The notes: a model not told the origin generated them from the letters alone. A DNA stretch of 64,000 nucleotides from Silene latifolia (GCF_048544455.1 NC_133537.1:13639541-13703540); one strand, 5' to 3'. Counted from the stretch's first letter, positions 1 to 10,434 are shown. Made by a program: numbers and translations.

Positions 1-334
1 GCATTTCGCTAGGTCATCTCTACGACCATTAAGTAGGTTCCCTTTCCAAAAGGCATATGGCTCCCCATCTGATCTTGTTATTTGCATCCTTGAGCTCTTC
101 TGTTACAGAATCCCAAGGCCTTATATATGTCTCGGTCCTGTAAAACACAATTCATACCGCCTTGAACATCACATTCTCCTTCGGAAACTATTCTTCTACG
201 CCTATAAAACTTGTATCGAATTTCATCAAAAGAATTTAACAACTCCAGAAGGTCCACTCAGGAAAGACAATATCAAACGACGCATCATCCCCACAATAAT
301 GAAAAACAGGTGGTGGAATCGGAGCAATGCTACC
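1..334 (-). pseudogene. Fragment of CAP10/POGLUT (rumi-like) O-glucosyltransferase gene
   Basis: Reading the minus strand from about 334 gives PPPVFHYCGDDASFDIVF followed by PEWTFW, then IRPWDSVTEELKDANNKIRW, then EPYAFWKGN and RRDDLAKC. This order matches the plant DUF821/CAP10 family of KDEL-type O-glucosyltransferases, secretory-pathway enzymes that transfer sugar to serine or threonine. The pieces lie in different frames and are separated by stops, with a small deletion before EPYAFWKGN. The fragment runs off the left edge, so its true end is unknown. It lies on the same strand as four other unrelated fragments up to 4.24 kb, which suggests a shared origin by gene capture. A decayed ordinary gene copy is the alternative. 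Confidence 0.6.
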
Positions 335-2152
335 GATAATTACTTTGTAATCTTTTTATCTACAACATAGCCCCAGCCACATCTTATTAACATAATGACA
401 TCGAGCCCTTAGTATTTAAAGAGCTTTGCGAAGAGACTTTCTATCGCTTCAATTATTCTTCCTCGCCTCAGCCACGCGAAGGATTGAGAATCCACAAACA
501 AATTATTCATTCAGAACTACAGTCACATATAAAACGGTGGCCCTTAACATGGCAATTCAGATCAGTTTGGAGACTCCCTCCTTCCAATTTCCCCTCTCAC
601 TCCATCAATCTGAGCGAAATCAATAACAACCTCTCTTTACTCCCCTCAATCAGTTGTTAGTTTCGATTTATCGATTAAATTGTTTGTCGATAGTTTGATT
701 GACATGTTTGGGGCGGGAGGGCTAATTTGGGAAGTTCGCTAAATTTGGCGACGATTCGAAGTTATTTGTCGACGTAAATAACAATTGGGATTAATATTTC
801 AGATCAGATTCCAACAACAAGGCCTTGATTGTAAGCCACTTGGTTGTTTTCTTAACCAACAATATATTGTCAACCCACCAAAATCAGTTTCCAAAGAAGA
901 ACAATCTACCAAAAGGACTTAAATCTTGTTGTAAGCCGATTCTACCCAAGACTTGCTAAAGAAATCCAGCTAGGAAGGGCGTACCTTTGGACACTATCAT
1001 ATTATTTAAAACCGCTAAGGTGTTCCACAAATTACTCATGTCATTGTTGTTTACTAATGGAATGAATCTATCAAACTGGAAGTAACCATACGAAATTAAC
1101 ATAAATCAAGCTTCGAGACAAATAAACCAGCTTAAGTTGAATCAAAAATCTCATTCAAAACACACCTGAACAATATAGTCGCCACATAAAATCGTTTGCT
1201 AGAAAGCGAATTTTTCCATCTCATCAAATAAATACGGAATTCTATGACAATGACAATCGGTAGAACTTAAAAACAAATAAATATTGTTTGTGTATTGTTT
1301 GTGTTTTTCAAAACCTTAAATTTGGAATGCGCCCTTAAATTTGGAATGCGTGCTCTCTCTCTCTCTCTTACTTTAATTTTTAATATCTTATGCCAAAGAC
1401 GCCCTTAAATTTGGAATGCGTGGTAGCTGGCTTGGTCTGGTTATTGAAGTGTATACCTAATCTCTCTTTAATCAATATGACATCCTTTTTTTTCTCCAGC
1501 TCACTCGTTTTCCATAAAGCTCCCCCTTGTAGCTTCTTTCTCTTTTCCTCCATACCCCTCCCTCTCCCTCTCCCTCTCCCTCTCCCTCTCCCTCATCCTT
1601 CAACATGTCATGCCCTCTCCCTTTCCTCTGAGTCCAACTGGTGGTTATACACTGGTTCAACACTGAGCTCCCCCCACACCCTCTCATTCCTCTCATTCCT
1701 CTCACTCTCCTTCTCCATACTTCTTATCCCTTCTTTAATCAAATGTCATCCTCTCTTTCGTTATCTAACATGTCGTCTGTCAACCACTGAGCTCCCCCCT
1801 GTGGCTCTTATCCCTTCCCCTCTCCCCCCTTTCTCTTCTCCTTCAACAATATGGCATGTCCCCTTATAGCTAACCTAGTCTATATTTTCTCAAACCAAAT
1901 TCCTCCTTATAGCTCCCCCTTGTGGGTCCCCTCTCTTTCACTGTATCCATTGTGCAACCAAAATTTTAGTTGTACAGTACTCCTCACGAGTATAGATTAT
2001 CCAATTTAATGAAATTACTACTTATTAGAGTACTACTCAAGATGTTAACAATAACGGAGTTCTATTTAATAACTGGTCTTATCCTCATTAGTCTTCTGGA
2101 TTAGGTGGCTTAGCAGAAAAGACAGACCAAGTATTTTGTTTTCCGAGGATAC
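335..2152. other. Intergenic, no gene seen; simple repeats
   Basis: No convincing coding signal on either strand. A 20-base unit, cccttaaatttggaatgcgt, occurs twice head to tail near 1314-1351 and again near 1402. A CT run follows at about 1352-1370, and a (CTCCCT)n microsatellite occupies about 1555-1594 inside a longer C/T-rich tract (1500-1870). Long open frames in this tract are a product of the skewed composition. Confidence 0.6.
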
Positions 2153-2640
2153 TTAATGGTTCACCGATAGGAATGCCATTTTTCCATGGAGTTCTTCAGA
2201 AGGATCCTTCTGTCCAAGAACTCCGCTTTCATCTGCGCAACTCGAAAACATGTAGTCCTGAACATAAAAACTGAACATAAAAACTGGTGTATTGGTTATG
2301 CCTATAAACTCCAATGCTTTATTTAGTGTCTTCTTCTCTTTGCTTGAAAATCTCAGTAAATTCGTTCCGAGTATCTTTCTCATATCTGCTGGGTACTCTC
2401 CAAACATTATTGGGTCTAAAAACCTCCAATTGGATTTTGTTTCATTTTTTTCATCGTGCAGATTGGTTCCTTGTTAATGTTTCCAAGATTTATGAAAGAA
2501 CGGTGATCAAAATCTCAAGCTAACCATTTCATGAAAAAGGACTGAGTTATTTCGGCTGCAAGCACATTAACGGTCGAGTTGCTGATATGCTCAAACCATA
2601 GACAGTGCAACACAATCCCAACAAGACCTCCTTATTTTTC
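2153..2640 (-). pseudogene. GH1 beta-glucosidase fragment, two exons
   Basis: Two adjacent exons of a glycoside hydrolase family 1 gene can be read on the minus strand. The upstream exon (2640-2525) gives GGLVGIVLHCLWFEHISNST and AAEITQSFFMK. Splicing from the gt at 2524 to the ag before 2423 gives W-FLDPIMFGEYPADMRKI and then FSSKEKKTLNKALEFIGIT. Family members read GGSVGIV...AQSFYMNWFLDPI.FGEYP.EMRKIL and then FIGINHYTS. Intron phase and splice sites are kept, so this is copied genomic DNA rather than a processed copy. It is not functional: a stop lies just before GGLVG where family members have Gln, the catalytic-glutamate parts are absent, and the sequence drifts out of homology after FIGIT. 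Confidence 0.75.
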
Positions 2641-2884
2641 CTGATTGTTAGTCAAATGTTAGGGTCCATATTATTAAAGTTCATGTTAATTTCCTAACCA
2701 TATTCGTGTATAAAACATGAATAGTGTGACAGCAAAATAAAAAATGGGGACAATTTGTATGAGCTGGAGGTAGGATAAAACAGAAGAGCTCAGTTCGAGG
2801 GTATTCTAGCAGGACGCTCGCGAGTAAATTCAATGAAGCGGTAACCAGAAAGAATTTCATTAGTAGTAAAATTATCAATAAAGC

Positions 2885-3418
2885 TTAGGTGTCGATAAGA
2901 AGTCTCACATCTACATCAGATTTGCAAGGAGACTGGCTGCGGGGATCAGCAGAACGCTCACGAAAACCCATCTTCGGGATTGGAGGCCGCTCCTCACGGC
3001 CACATCTAGCAGGACTTCCATTTCTTGGAGATCTCCTAGGTGAAGGACTTCTCCTTGGACTGGGCCTGGATCTAGGCGAAGCACTGCCATTAAAAAATAG
3101 CAAAGTTTCTATTAACTCTAGATGAGAAAAAGAAAACACAGCTAGAATTTTAAGACAGTGAAAAAACAAACATACCTTCCACGAGAACAACTTCGACTAC
3201 AGCTCTGCTTTTTATCGGCATACCTTCCTTTGCCATGACCTTTGCGGTAGGATGGGTCTTTACTGTAGCTCCTACTTCTACAACAGTAATCTCTGTCCCT
3301 CTCTCTCATGACACATGTCTCTAACTCTCTATCATTCATACATACACACCTCTGCTCCTACTACGGCTTCTCCTTCTACTGCCTTTAACTCTATAGGAAT
3401 CCCGGTACCTAACAATAT
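2885..3418 (-). pseudogene. RS-domain (SR-type splicing factor) gene tail fragment
   Basis: Three minus-strand segments with plausible splice sites encode an arginine/serine-rich tail. The first (about 3418-3350) reads YRDSYRVKGSRRRSRSRSR. The second (about 3330-3177) contains RERDRDYCCRSRSYSKDPSY and then KGHGKGRYADKK, ending at a gtatg donor. The third (3083-2885) has SPRRSPSPRRSPRNGSP and ends SQSPCKSDVDVRLLIDT. This resembles the C-terminal RS region of plant SR splicing factors. No RRM domain is found upstream within the window. Several arginines expected in RS repeats are cysteines (CCRS, SCSRSCS), which fits CpG decay of a copied fragment. The exact family member is not identified. Confidence 0.55.
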
Positions 3419-3659
3419 TCAAAATGCATACAGAGAGAGAATAAATTTTCTAGGCAAGAAGTTAAAAACAATCACATGGGCGATATGCTAAGCCAATGAC
3501 AACCTAGGACGAGGACTCCTTGATCTTCCTTTTGCAACTGGCTAAAGTATAGAACTGATACATGGCCAAAAAAATGGCACCAATCACAAACCTTCTTGAG
3601 AAGTATAACCATTGCGTACACCACAGGTCTGGTAATCTGCACAGTGCAAGAACCTAGCT

Positions 3660-3772
3660 TGGGAGTACTTAGATAACAAAGCAGTCCAAGATAAAATATT
3701 TCGTTCAGGCATTTTATCAAACCCTTTGCGTGCACTACCCACGTGACCAATTTTCACACAGAATATGATCAT
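3660..3772 (-). pseudogene. Pentatricopeptide repeat (PPR) gene fragment
   Basis: The minus strand gives KIGHVGSARKGFDKMPERN followed by ILSWTALLSKYSQ. This is one recognisable PPR repeat of the PLS type (family pattern: CGxxxSARKVFDxMPERNVVSWTAMISGYSQ). PPR proteins bind organelle RNA. Only about one repeat remains, and homology is lost on both sides, so this is a remnant. Its strand agrees with the neighbouring fragments. Confidence 0.6.
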
Positions 3773-4156
3773 TTTGGTATTTAAAGTCAGGTCTGAGGGC
3801 AGCCCATTAAATGACGTTGAACAAATAGATAATGTTAACCCACCATTTTTTTTACTTGTTGCAACAATAATACTAAAGATTTCAAGCGGCCAGATGTTTG
3901 ATTACCCAAAAGTTCATTTCTTTTGGTATTTAAAAGTAATTTGGTGTGATCAGGTTGTTGATTGTAATTGGAAAGGTGGGCTCTAGTCGCAATGCTTATA
4001 ATCATCAAAAAGACAACCAATACAGGCTCTAGTGTGAGAAAATAACATACCAAATTAAAATCAAAATCAGATATAACAATAAACCCATAAGTCTTGCCAA
4101 GCTCCATCAAAAAGCCAGAAAAACAACAATGAACTGAAACAAAAAGCCAGTATCAC

Positions 4157-4237
4157 CTGAAAAGTCTTGCCAAGCTCCATCTCATCAGCGATTAGACACC
4201 GGCCACCCCTTTGCAGCCCCAATTTTAGTCTCTCAAG
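4157..4237 (-). pseudogene. Single SNF2 helicase exon (SMARCAL1-like), motif I
   Basis: An 81-base exon with an ag acceptor and a gt donor encodes LERLKLGLQRGGRCLIADEM followed by ELGKTFQ. RRGGRCLIADEMGLGKT is the ATP-binding motif I of SMARCAL1-like SNF2 annealing helicases. The usual Gly in DEMGLGKT is Glu here, a change expected to harm nucleotide binding. A partial second copy (gtcttgccaagctccat) lies 60-80 bases downstream, near 4092. No other SNF2 exon is visible. It is a lone captured or leftover exon. Confidence 0.65.
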
Positions 4238-4990
4238 CTGAAACCGTAGAAATGTTTTATAAAGAACTCACAAAATAAAATTCAAAATTAAACCTTTCAA
4301 GGGCGTTTTATAATGACGATGTGACCATTAAAGCGGTTAATACCGACTTGTATTAGAGTGATAGTGAGAAGACAGGAAGAAAGCAATTATCAAACAAAAG
4401 ACAACAAATATTACGGCTCACAAAACATGAAAGACAACAAATATTACGGATAATACCAGTTGAAGGCAGAGCGGTCTGCTAGGTTTATCGATGGCGATTT
4501 TGTGGAACGAGGAAAGAAGGAAAAAGAGAGAGAAAAAGGTAGGAGAGAGTTAGATCGAAAGAGGAAAGTGACGAGGTGACTTGCGCGTGAGTTTCGGAAT
4601 AGAAAGGTAAAAAGCAAAAGGGGAACTAATCAAAACGATACAAAAGGATGCGTTTGGCACTGTTCAAATGAACAGTGCTATGCCTTCGTGACTTTTATGT
4701 TAAGGTGTAAAGATATGTAAGTGTAGATTTAACAGAGTAGGCCTTACTTAATCCAAGATCAGAGCAGACTACCGGCCTTTTTGACCTACTTTTTACCCGT
4801 GATATAGGATTTTTAATCAATCTAATATGTTAATTAATTATTTTTTCCTTTATTAAATATTTGTCTCTTTTACATTTACACTATTACACACATTAGCGCT
4901 ATATGATTTTTTGTAAAATAATCATTTTAAAGAGAAAAACAAACCAAAAAGTCATTATTTTATTCCAATTTTGTTCTAATTACTAACGCA
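4238..4990. other. Intergenic, no gene seen; short hairpin
   Basis: AT-rich DNA with a purine-rich stretch at about 4490-4570. A 22-base hairpin with 10-base arms and a 2-base loop (GCACTGTTCA, AA, TGAACAGTGC) sits at 4657-4678. At 4991 a Helitron-like 5' terminus (TCCCCCTACTACTAAG) begins, but no matching 3' end follows before the next elements. Confidence 0.4.
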
Positions 4991-5051
4991 TCCCCCTACT
5001 ACTAAGGGCTTGCCTGGATTGCATGGAATAATTAGGGGATAAATTTTTTAG

Positions 5052-5765
5052 GGTGTTGATTTTCGCAGTACATATTTTACTCATTACAGTACACTTTTGA
5101 CCATAATACCCTTCTCATTTCCCCAAACAAAATGTACTACATTGAAAGGAAAAAAAGAAAAAAAATCAACGCACACAACACCACCAGGCCACCACCATCA
5201 CCTCCACCGACCAACATATCCCCTACCATTACCAGCCGCCACCCACACAGGCCACAAACGTCACTAAACTCCTTCCCGCCGTGACCTCCACACACAGCCG
5301 CCGCTCTGACTCCTCCTCACCCCTGACCCACCGCGACCTTGACTCATCCCCACCCCTGACCCGCGCGACTCAAGTCTCTTACCCAGCGTGACCCCCATCC
5401 CCTACCTCAGCCTCCTACCATCAGCCCCGCTTCTTCACCCGTCCCCCATTGTCGCCGCCACCACCAACCACTACTACCAAACCCTTAATCAAAACCCCCC
5501 AAAATTTGATTGTAAAACACAAAAATATTAAAATTATTGAAATAAAATCATAAATTTGTTCTCTAGTTTGCAATTAACAAATTAAACACCTTTTTACATT
5601 CAAATTTTCATCTACTATTGAAGAAATTGATTGAATTGAGTTTGAATGGATAGGAATTGAAAATGAGAGGTTTGGTGTTGTTTTTTGGTAGAAGGGTATG
5701 AAATGGAAATTTCGGTGTAAAATGTACTGAAATAAGTAAAATTCGTACTGCGAAAAATAAATTGC
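5052..5765. mobile_element. Mutator-type MITE with GC-rich internal cargo (copy 1)
   Basis: The left end carries GATTTTCGCAGTACATATTT followed by TACTCATTACAGTAC. The right end carries the inverted form (GTACTGAAATAAGTAAAATT, then CGTACTGCGAAAAAT). The same inverted ends bound the element at 34602-35487, so this is a two-copy family. Bases about 5160-5480 are C-rich and GC-rich with CCACC and CCGCC runs, unlike the AT-rich flanks. They may be a captured coding piece encoding a proline-rich stretch, but no protein family is recognised. A target duplication is not clear for this copy. Confidence 0.55.
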
Positions 5766-5817
5766 GAATTTTTATTAGGTGATAATTACTGGGAAAGTTA
5801 ATTACTTGGGTAATAAG

Positions 5818-6190
5818 TTCCCATTAAACTACTCGTATTATCTTTTCTTTAAAGCATGATTTTTTCATTAAATTCTAAATTATAATTATATCCCCCTACT
5901 ACTAAGAAAATAAAATTTCTCAAAAGTTTTCCTCCAAACTCCATATACTTATATAAGGAAAGATATAAGATTTTCCCATTAAACTACTCGTGTTATCTTT
6001 TCTTTAAAGCATGATTTTTTCATTAAATTCTAAATTATAATTATATCCCCCTACTACTAAGAGAATAAAAATTCTCAAAAGTTTTCCTCCAAACTCCATC
6101 TACTTATATAAGGAAAGATATTAGATTTTCCCATTAAACTACTCGTATTATCTTTTCTTTAAAGCATGATTTTTCCGTTAAATTCTATTT
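5818..6190. repeat. 155-bp tandem repeat, about 2.4 copies
   Basis: Units starting at 5818, 5973 and 6128 (spacing exactly 155 each time) begin TTCCCATTAAACTACTCG, continue through TTTCTTTAAAGCATGATTTT and include the Helitron 5' terminus TCCCCCTACTACTAAG. The third unit is cut short near 6190. Copies are nearly identical, so the duplication is recent. Confidence 0.85.
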
Positions 6191-6565
6191 ATAATTATAA
6201 TGTTTAAATCAAAATAAAATAAAATGGGTATAAAATTATAAAATAAAAAATTGCTATTTTTTCTTAGAAAATGGACTTGATGCATACTACACAGTATAAA
6301 ACAATGAAATAAATTAATATTATTAGTTTCGTGAAAAAAATTCATTAAGATAATTTTAGAAAAATTATAAAATGAAATCATTAACTTTGTGATAAAAAAT
6401 AAGATTCCATGACATACCCAATTTTTTTATTAGTTTTACAGTTTAATTTTTTTTCTCATAGGTGCTATGAAAATATTAAGGTATAAATTTGGAATGGATA
6501 AGTGTAATAAACTAAAACATAAAAACTTTATAAATATCGTATTTATTGTGCGGGATGTATACTAG
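6046..6565 (+). mobile_element. Non-autonomous Helitron
   Basis: It starts TCCCCCTACTACTAAG after an A and ends TTATTGTGCGGGATGTATACTAG before a T, giving the 5'-TC and CTAG-3' ends and AT insertion site of plant Helitrons. A relative at 35698-36042 shares the subterminal stretch (CATGACAT...TTTTTTATTAGTTTTA) and the GCGGGAT...CTAG end. No Rep/helicase coding region is present, so it relied on a helper. Because the 5' end lies in the tandem repeat, an earlier identical 5' end at 5891 could also serve, giving a 675-bp element. Confidence 0.75.
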
Positions 6566-6593
6566 TTGAAAAATAAGTCTCATACTAATTTAG

Positions 6594-6775
6594 CAATAGG
6601 TCTTGGTATAGACGGGTGGGGCGTATTGACGGGTAAAGACCTCTAATAAAATGGGTAGGGGGACAAGGTGGGGCACCCTCATGTGCTTCCCACTTTATGA
6701 CAAATGGGTATTTTGTGAGGAGAAATGGTATCCGTCTATACGTATAGACGGATAGTGTCCGTCTGAGAATTTGTG
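6594..6775. mobile_element. Degenerate MITE with 9-bp target duplication and perfect palindrome
   Basis: CTAATTTAG flanks the element on both sides (6585-6593 and 6776-6784). A 9-bp duplication is typical of Mutator-type elements. Bases 6729-6754 form a perfect 26-bp palindrome (arm TATCCGTCTATAC). The right end reads GTCCGTCTGAGAATTTGTG; the left end is a weaker match. Confidence 0.55.
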
Positions 6776-6819
6776 CTAATTTAGTAAGATCTTTCTCACA
6801 GTCTCACGAAATAAGCGAG

Positions 6820-6943
6820 AAAAAAAGGAATCAGCAACCAGACGGCGTCGTTTCATCCATAAAACGTAATTCTCTGTTCAATTAAAATCAAACCAATTTC
6901 AAAAATTATCTCAAAATTCTGATCACCTGAAAAAATCCAGGAG
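6820..6943 (+). promoter_or_regulatory. Possible 5' leader exon of the FtsH gene
   Basis: The base composition changes here and a plausible untranslated exon ends at CCAGGAG followed by the donor gtaaca (6944). The next open frame starts at 8121 right after an ag. The intervening 1.2 kb would be a leader intron. This is inference from splice-like signals; the transcription start is not proven. Confidence 0.3.
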
Positions 6944-7199
6944 GTAACATTTTCTTTCCAAAATTCTTCCTCCATTCCATTAAATTATCTACGTATGCTT
7001 TATATACGTATATCAATGCTCGTTTTCCTTTGTTCGTATCTTTAGTTTTAATTTTAATTTAATTTATCACTACATTAACTATATTTATTGCATTTTCTTG
7101 ATTTATTTTTGTTGTACATTGTTTCTAGTAATCATTTTTCTTGTACTATGATTTAATTCTTTGATGAGTTGTTATTTACTTGTAAAATTATTTTTTTAT

Positions 7200-7400
7200 C
7201 GTAGTGGCATAACCAGGATTTGTAGTTACGGAGTTATGGCTTTAGGGGATAGAAATTTCCGAGGGCGAGCTACTAATGTTATAAGGTACTAAAAATAGAA
7301 AATTTCCGGGGCGAACTAGTAATGTTATAAGGTAAAATAGAAAAAGATCGAAGCGTGTCGCTGTTTAGAGGACGATCGTCCCTGCTGGCCCCCTAAGTTT
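7200..7400. repeat. Degenerate dispersed repeat with internal direct duplication
   Basis: The stretch contains two close copies of a roughly 55-base unit (GAAATTTCCGAGGGCGAGCT and ACTAATGTTATAAGGTA, then GAAAATTTCCGGGGCGAACT and AGTAATGTTATAAGGTA). It begins with a 'gtggcataaccaggattt'-like motif seen at the ends of many dispersed plant repeats. It lies in the presumed leader intron of the FtsH gene. Confidence 0.4.
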
Positions 7401-8120
7401 GCTTTAGTTCTACGAAACCCTAGTTTTCTTGGTTATATAGTTCTTGTTTGTTTTGTACTATGAAAATGAAGTTGAATTGGTTTTTACAGTGTTTGTTGAG
7501 GAAATGTGATTTTGTGAGGCGTAATTTGATCGTGATTAGTGTTCCGGAGTAATGTGGTTTAGTTTGACAGTACTACGAACTACGGAGTATTATCTTGATT
7601 GATCGCGATAATTGGGGAATTACTGTTAGGATAAGATTTTTGAGGTATTAAACTGAAAAATGACCAGTGCTGAGTAGTAGAAGTGTGATCAGTTTGAGGT
7701 CTTGAACGCGTTTGGCAGACTGGGAGGCGTTTTATGAGTAGAGTTATCGTATTGTGGGGTGGCTTATGTGAATTTGTCGATAAGATATGTGTTAATAACT
7801 ATAATAAATTTGGAAAGTCTTAGTTGGTGGTATACTCGTATGTTTGACAAGTTTCGATAACTTTGATTTGTAAAGTCACAGGATTGTTAGATTTTAAGGT
7901 AATCTCCTAGATTGGTAGAGGTGTGTTGTGTATGTAGTTTGTTTCGGAGGTGTTAGATGGTTAAAAACTTAAAATCATATCTGTGTCGGGGTTAGGGGGT
8001 TTGGTAGTTTGTAGTTGTTATTTTTAGTTCGTTTCTTGGTGTTCAGTGCTTAACTTTGGGCAACTTGTTTGGTTCACCAGATAAAGATAGGGAACTTGTA
8101 TACATTGTAAGGAGAACCAG

Positions 8121-10434
8121 ATGAATACGACGTTCATGAAAGGAGTTGCCAACTTTGGAACTCCGAGTCCAGGCAGACAGAAGTTTAGAATCAGTTGTTC
8201 TGAATGTATAGAAGAGGGCCTGGAGAAAGCAAAAGAAGCTGTTTCGGAGAAAGTTGCTAGTCTTGTGGATATAATTTCATGGTTTGAAATAGTGACGATA
8301 ATAGTGTCAATGCTACTTATGTTGCTTATAGTTTATCAGTTTCATAAACAAATATCCTTCTCTAGGAAAGCACCCATTTTAAAGCTGGATAAAAATTCTA
8401 AAAATAAGGTCAGGCATTTTATCCTTCTGAAATTGGAATTATCATTATTTTGAATGCGTATATATTTATTTTGATGAAATAAGTTAGTTTTCAGGTGTAC
8501 TTCAAAGATGTTGCAGGCTGTGATGAGGCAAAGGAAGAAATCATGGAATTTGTTCACTTTCTCAAGAACCCGAAGAAGTATGAAGTATTGGGTGCCAAGA
8601 TTCCTAAAGGTGCTCTCTTGGTTGGTCCTCCGGGAACAGGAAAGACACTCCTAGCTAAAGCGACAGCCAGTGAATCTGATGTGCCCTTTTTGAGCTTATC
8701 CGGGTCTGATTTTGACGAATTATACATAGGTACTGGGACAGCCAGGGTAAGGGACCTATTCAGAGAAGCACGGAAATGTGCACCTAGCATTATCTTTATT
8801 GATGAGATTGATGCTGTGGGTCGAAAAAGATCAGGTGGAATTCATACAAGAGGAAGTGGGGAATCCGACAAAACTCTTAATAAGCTCCTTGCTGAAATGG
8901 ATGGGTTCGGGACAACATCGGGGGTCGTGGTCATGGCTGGAACCAACAGGCTTGATGTTCTGGACAAAGCTTTGTTGAGGCCCGGTCGATTTGACCGTGT
9001 GATCACTGTTGACATGCCTGATGTTAAAGGCCGTGAAGAGATTTTTAAGATTTTTTTGAAAAAGATCAAGCTTGAACTAAAGCCATCAGACTACTCTATG
9101 AGGCTTGCAACCTTGACTCCTGGACTTGCCGGAGCTGACATAGCAAACATTTGTAATGAAGGTGCATTGATTGCTGCCAGAAAGGACGCAGATATGGTCA
9201 GCATGGAACATCTCGAAGCTGCTATTAATAGAGTTATTGCTGGACTTGAGAAGAAAAGCCGGGTAATTGTGTGATTCATTCTCTTTCACAGCATCATATT
9301 AGTGGCTGTTGGTTTAACTTTAAAAGAAATTCCCGCAAATTACTCGTAGGTTGAATGCTTTGCTTGACAGCTGTTTTGTAAACTGTTAGAAGTGCTTAGC
9401 AGTTTTAGTTTACTATGAGCGGGAGGAAGTTCCTCACCTACTCCCCATATTGCCCGTAGTAAGTGGAATTCCACGGAAAAATTGCTTGCCACATTGTTAG
9501 TTAACGAGACAAAATTGGAAAATTTCGAGTCATGACTTAATGAGATTACAGTGAAATTGAAATTCTTGCTCCTCCATTATCTTTGAACAAGACAATAACT
9601 AATAGTAGTAATAGACATGTTGTGGCTTACCCGAGACAACAATCCCGTAAATGGTTCAGACATTTTGGCTCTCAACTACATTGAAAATTCCATCATGATT
9701 TGTGCTGCCGAAGGTTACTAGTTTTTATTTATTGTGCAGGTTATAAGCAAGGAAGAGAGGAGAATTACCGCTTACCATGAATCCGGTCATGCTGTAGCAG
9801 GATGGTTCCTGGAACACACAGACCCTCTCATGAAAGTCACTATTATTCCGCATGGTACTTCTGCTCTAGGTTTCGCATCTTATCTACCAAAGGAACACGT
9901 TTTGATGACCAAGAAACAGCTATTTGACAGGACTTGCATGACCCTTGGTGGCCGAGCAGCAGAACAGGTAAGATTAATGTATTTCTGAAAATTATCCAAG
10001 GGTTTTATATTTATTTTTCTTTGTAGTTTCGGGGTTTCTGCTCTTTTGATTTATGATCTGAGATTGAGTTTCATGGTTTACAGGTGATGTTGGGGGAAAT
10101 ATCAACAGGAGCTCAAGATGACCTGGAGAAAGTGACGAAAATGACGTATGCTCAAGTTGCAGTATATGGGTTCAGTGAGAAAGTAGGTCTGCTTTCTTTT
10201 CCACCAAAGGAAGATGGCTATCAGATGATAAAGCCTTACAGCAACAAGACTGGTGAAATTATTGACGAAGAGGTTAGGGAGTGGGTGGATAAGGCATATC
10301 AGTCGACAATTCAACTAATCGAGGAACATAAAGATCAGGTGGGTCAGGTAGCAGAGCTATTACTTGAAAAAGAAACCCTTCATCGAGAGGACTTGGTTAG
10401 AGTTCTCGGCGAAAGACCATTTCAGCAAGCTTAG
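8121..10434 (+). CDS. FTSH: Mitochondrial-type FtsH metalloprotease (m-AAA, FTSH3/FTSH10 type), short form
   Basis: Four exons (8121-8408, 8495-9262, 9740-9967, 10084-10434) join in frame with GT-AG introns to 544 residues. The AAA part has DVAGCDEAK, Walker A GPPGTGKT, Walker B IIFIDEID and the second region of homology with RPGRFDR. The peptidase part has the zinc site HESGH and the further ligand in [10 protein letters not shown]. The text is closest to FTSH3/FTSH10, inner-membrane AAA proteases that degrade or dislocate membrane proteins. One hydrophobic segment (about residues 56-72, [16 protein letters not shown]) precedes [11 protein letters not shown]. Family members have about 800 residues with a targeting peptide, two membrane segments and an intermembrane domain, most of which is missing here. 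The pore loop reads LYIGTG instead of MFVGVG. The start follows an ag, so a further upstream exon is possible. The uninterrupted frame and intact catalytic residues favour a working, truncated paralogue. Confidence 0.85.

Noticed and set aside
1390-1869. 159-residue open frame on plus and the 77-residue frame opposite it
   Set aside because: They arise from the CT-rich microsatellite (LPLPLPLP, GEGEGEGE); no domain and no neighbouring exon.
4991-5051. A third Helitron starting at TCCCCCTACTACTAAG
   Set aside because: Only the 5' end is present before other elements begin. It may be a remnant, but no 3' end supports a separate element.
8121-10434. Calling it an inactive FtsHi protein or a chloroplast FtsH
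   Set aside because: The HESGH zinc site and Walker motifs are intact, and the text matches the mitochondrial FTSH3/FTSH10 type best.
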